Source: Parasponia andersonii
Taxonomy: Eukaryota; Streptophyta; Magnoliopsida; Rosales; Cannabaceae
Direction: 5' to 3'
Length of the DNA: 64,000 bases
NCBI GenBank assembly: GCA_002914805.1
Contig: JXTB01000191.1
Coordinates: 215,654 to 279,653 of the forward strand
A model generated the notes under the pieces. That model searched no databases, had not been told where the DNA came from, and was given only the letters and a program-made list of their open reading frames with translations. The position numbers and the translations under genes are program-made. Of the stretch, positions 61,914 through 64,000 are shown in pieces (the first letter of the stretch is position 1; every line of letters begins with the position of its first letter).

Positions 61914-63499
61914 TGTAAAATCTAGTTAAAGTAAAGGGCAAAAGAGACTTTTTCGAATTTGGACGTGGTCGAGACATGAATTTTGATATATAATACCACT
62001 ATGTTTCCTTATGTAACAAAAATTAGAATTCCGTAGCACAAATTGCACGGTTTTGCATGCTATAGACCGGTCCTGCACTGGGATCCGTTTTTCACAAGGT
62101 ATATGTCTAACCTAGCATTTTTAGGTACTTTGAATTCAGTGGTGATTGCCTTTCTCCATTTAAGGCTCCAGTGAAAAATTCACTTTTTTAAGTGGACTTA
62201 CTAGGATCCGGAAACTATCATTCGAATACCCAAGTGACCAACAAGAGTTTTTCGAGTGTCGTTGGCTTGGTATTATTACCATATTAAGATAGGGGTTTTA
62301 TTACCTGATTTTATATCTGTTTTGATTTATAATTGCATTAAAACTTATTTATAAAAAATCGTGATTTCACGAGAGTTTGACAAATTATTGAAAATTGTCG
62401 GATTATGTTGGGATTAGACTGTATGAATTATTTTACATATTTTTTTTATTGTGATTATGAGGTAAAATAACGGTATGCATCTCATGTTACAATAAATCCC
62501 AGAATAATGCCAAGATGGATTTTAAAATATGATTTGATTCATGGATGCATAGTTATTATGAATTATTACATTTTGTACATATCATAAGATCACACACTTG
62601 AGTTCTATTATTGCATTATGGTAGTTTAGATCACTGGCGAGTTGCTGCAGTACTAGGTGAAAGACCTAGGCCCTTGCGCAGGTTTTTAGCTGATACACCT
62701 ATAAGTAGTGTCAGGATGCTGGGTACCTCTGTAACAAAGGTACTACAAGGTCGTGATGGAAGGATGAGAGCTCACTCATATACATGGTTGATTTATGATA
62801 TGTACAATTATGTGGATTTGATTTTGGGTTTTGAATATATGATTATTGTGAATACCAATTATTTTATAAACTTGGTTTAAAAATGGATTTTGGAAAAGAT
62901 ATTAACCATGCAAGTTTAGTAAAATTACATCCATTCAAAAAGGTAAAAGAATTTCTACTTAGCATGTGAATGCTCACTCTCCTACTTCTCCCAGTTTTAG
63001 GTGTATGTCTAATTAAGATAATAATTCCGGTGGTCAAATGAGTTGTATAGCTTATACAGACAGTTCGACTCTAAATCCCTAGTAGGTGTTCATACATTGC
63101 TATCATTATTTCCTTGTTCATTATTTAACCAAAATTAGTAAGTAGATATATGAGGATAATTTTGTTGTTAAATTGAGTATTTAAAACAATAAGTGATTTT
63201 ATGTAACACATTTTGAACATTGAACTAAATATTTCAGTTACACTCAATTTATCAAAATTTATGACTTCTCAACAAGATCTAAAGGAGATAGCTGAAAATT
63301 TTCTTAAACTTGGATGAATTTTTCTTTTATGAAATTAAAACTAATAAGTATTTTAATGAATAAAGAATTTATAATGATTTGTGGATCAAAACGAAATTAT
63401 CTAATATTTGATTTCTCTTAAATTCTATAAAATTAATATTTTATTATATTTTCACTTAAAATTACTAAAAGTCACTATTTTAGATTTTCGGTTGTGACA
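61914..63499 (+). repeat. 3' LTR of Gypsy-2
   Basis: Begins TGTAAAATC and ends TTGTGACA, about 1.59 kb. Its 62611-62810 portion (GATCACTGGC, GTTGCTGCAG, AGGATGCTGGGTACCTCTG) matches 8461-8660 of the Gypsy-1 LTR. It lacks the GC-rich segment present in the Gypsy-1 LTR and in the 59.5-kb fragment. Confidence 0.85.
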
Positions 63500-64000
63500 G
63501 GTTAAAGTATTAAAAGTTTTACTTGAAGCAAATATAATAATTTATATTGTATGTTGATAATATTTTTATTTTTATTTCTTGAATACAATTCTTTCGGTCT
63601 TTAATTTTTTTAATATTTTGTCAATATAATATATATTTTCCTTAGTATAATGTAGTATCTAGGGAAAAATATAATATTAAGTAAATTTTACAGCTTAGTG
63701 GACTATGTCTTGTTTTTATTTAAGAAGTTATTAATATACTAATAATTCTTAAAGTTATTGGAATTTTATAAGGTTAAGAGTTTAAATAATTAGATTTAGT
63801 TTCTAGTTTTATTAGGTTTTATGAATTTTTTTAATTTTTTCTTCGAGTTTACTCGTCCATTTATTTTACTCATTATTTGAAGTAAACTGTTACGAAAAAA
63901 CATGATTCCATTGAAATTCTGATTCTCTTTTATCCTTCTAATCTCTCCAAACTTTTTATTTATTTATTTTTCTCAATGTTCACATTCTTCTTTCTTTCTT
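63500..64000. other. AT-rich intergenic DNA
   Basis: No gene or element recognised in the last 500 bases. Confidence 0.5.

Larger units (their letters stand above)
59490..63499 (+). mobile_element. Gypsy-2: internally deleted Gypsy element
   Basis: A 5' LTR fragment starts at 59490 (TGCGTAAAATCCGGTTAAAG) and a fuller 3' LTR at 61914 (TGTAAAATCTAGTTAAAG). They share the next block, AAGGGCAAAAGAGACTTTTTC. The ~1.9 kb between them has no recognisable gag or pol, only a polypurine tract before the 3' LTR. Same family as Gypsy-1. Flanking 5-mers do not match. Confidence 0.75.

Noticed and set aside
62611-62880. Plus-strand 89-codon frame
   Set aside because: Lies wholly in the Gypsy-2 LTR; the matching LTR region near 8.5 kb does not keep the frame.
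1-64000. tRNA or rRNA genes
   Set aside because: I saw no cloverleaf-compatible A-box/B-box pair or rRNA segment; the tRNA-like strings found are retroelement primer-binding sites. A tRNA scan was not possible here.

Overview
The window is nuclear DNA of a flowering plant, most likely a eudicot. Genes are intron-rich with GT-AG junctions, the background is very AT-rich, and it is packed with plant-type Ty1/Copia and Ty3/Gypsy elements primed from initiator tRNA-Met sites, plus MITE-like inverted repeats. I cannot fix the species. Two genes look intact, both on the minus strand: a two-exon steroid 5-alpha-reductase-family gene (1287-3107, 275 aa) and a full UBP12/UBP13-type ubiquitin protease (18734-33906). 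I could splice the protease by hand into 32 coding exons, 3363 nt, 1120 aa, with every junction in phase.

Layout. 1-3.2 kb: reductase gene with a TATA box. 4.9-7.3 kb: eEF2 pseudogene, cut at its 5' side by a Gypsy LTR. 7.3-11.8 kb: Gypsy-1, 5' LTR to reverse transcriptase, decayed. 11.8-16.2 kb: Copia-1, minus strand, truncated. 16.2-16.65 kb: LINE tail with poly(A). 18.7-34.2 kb: the UBP12-like gene and its promoter. 34.2-46.6 kb: a gene-free repeat zone with a MITE, two inverted copies of a ~1.5-kb noncoding repeat carrying a 39-bp minisatellite, a ~4.2-kb near-palindrome of LTR-like arms with an assembly gap in one arm, and a long-TIR element. 46.9-50.1 kb: glycosyltransferase pseudogene. 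52.2-58.2 kb: a second locus derived from a UBP12-like gene. 59.5-63.5 kb: a deleted Gypsy element of the same family as Gypsy-1.

The most interesting object is the 52.2-58.2 kb locus. It keeps UBP12-like exon boundaries and phases for the MATH domain, then goes straight to the homologue of the gene's 81-bp coiled-coil exon, so the whole protease core (exons 6-13 of the nearby full gene) is gone. A different tail follows: a linker, then a long coiled coil. The 5' exons splice in frame from a new ATG, giving a non-catalytic MATH-coiled-coil protein. The tail is broken by a nonsense codon, a single-base frameshift and a 2.45-kb gag-only Copia element with a perfect 5-bp target duplication.

The two intact genes are not functionally linked as far as the sequence shows. 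The reductase acts on lipid or steroid substrates in membranes; the protease removes ubiquitin from regulatory proteins. Everything else is duplicated genes in decay or mobile DNA. All calls rest on reading motifs and splice sites by eye; no alignment or database search was run.
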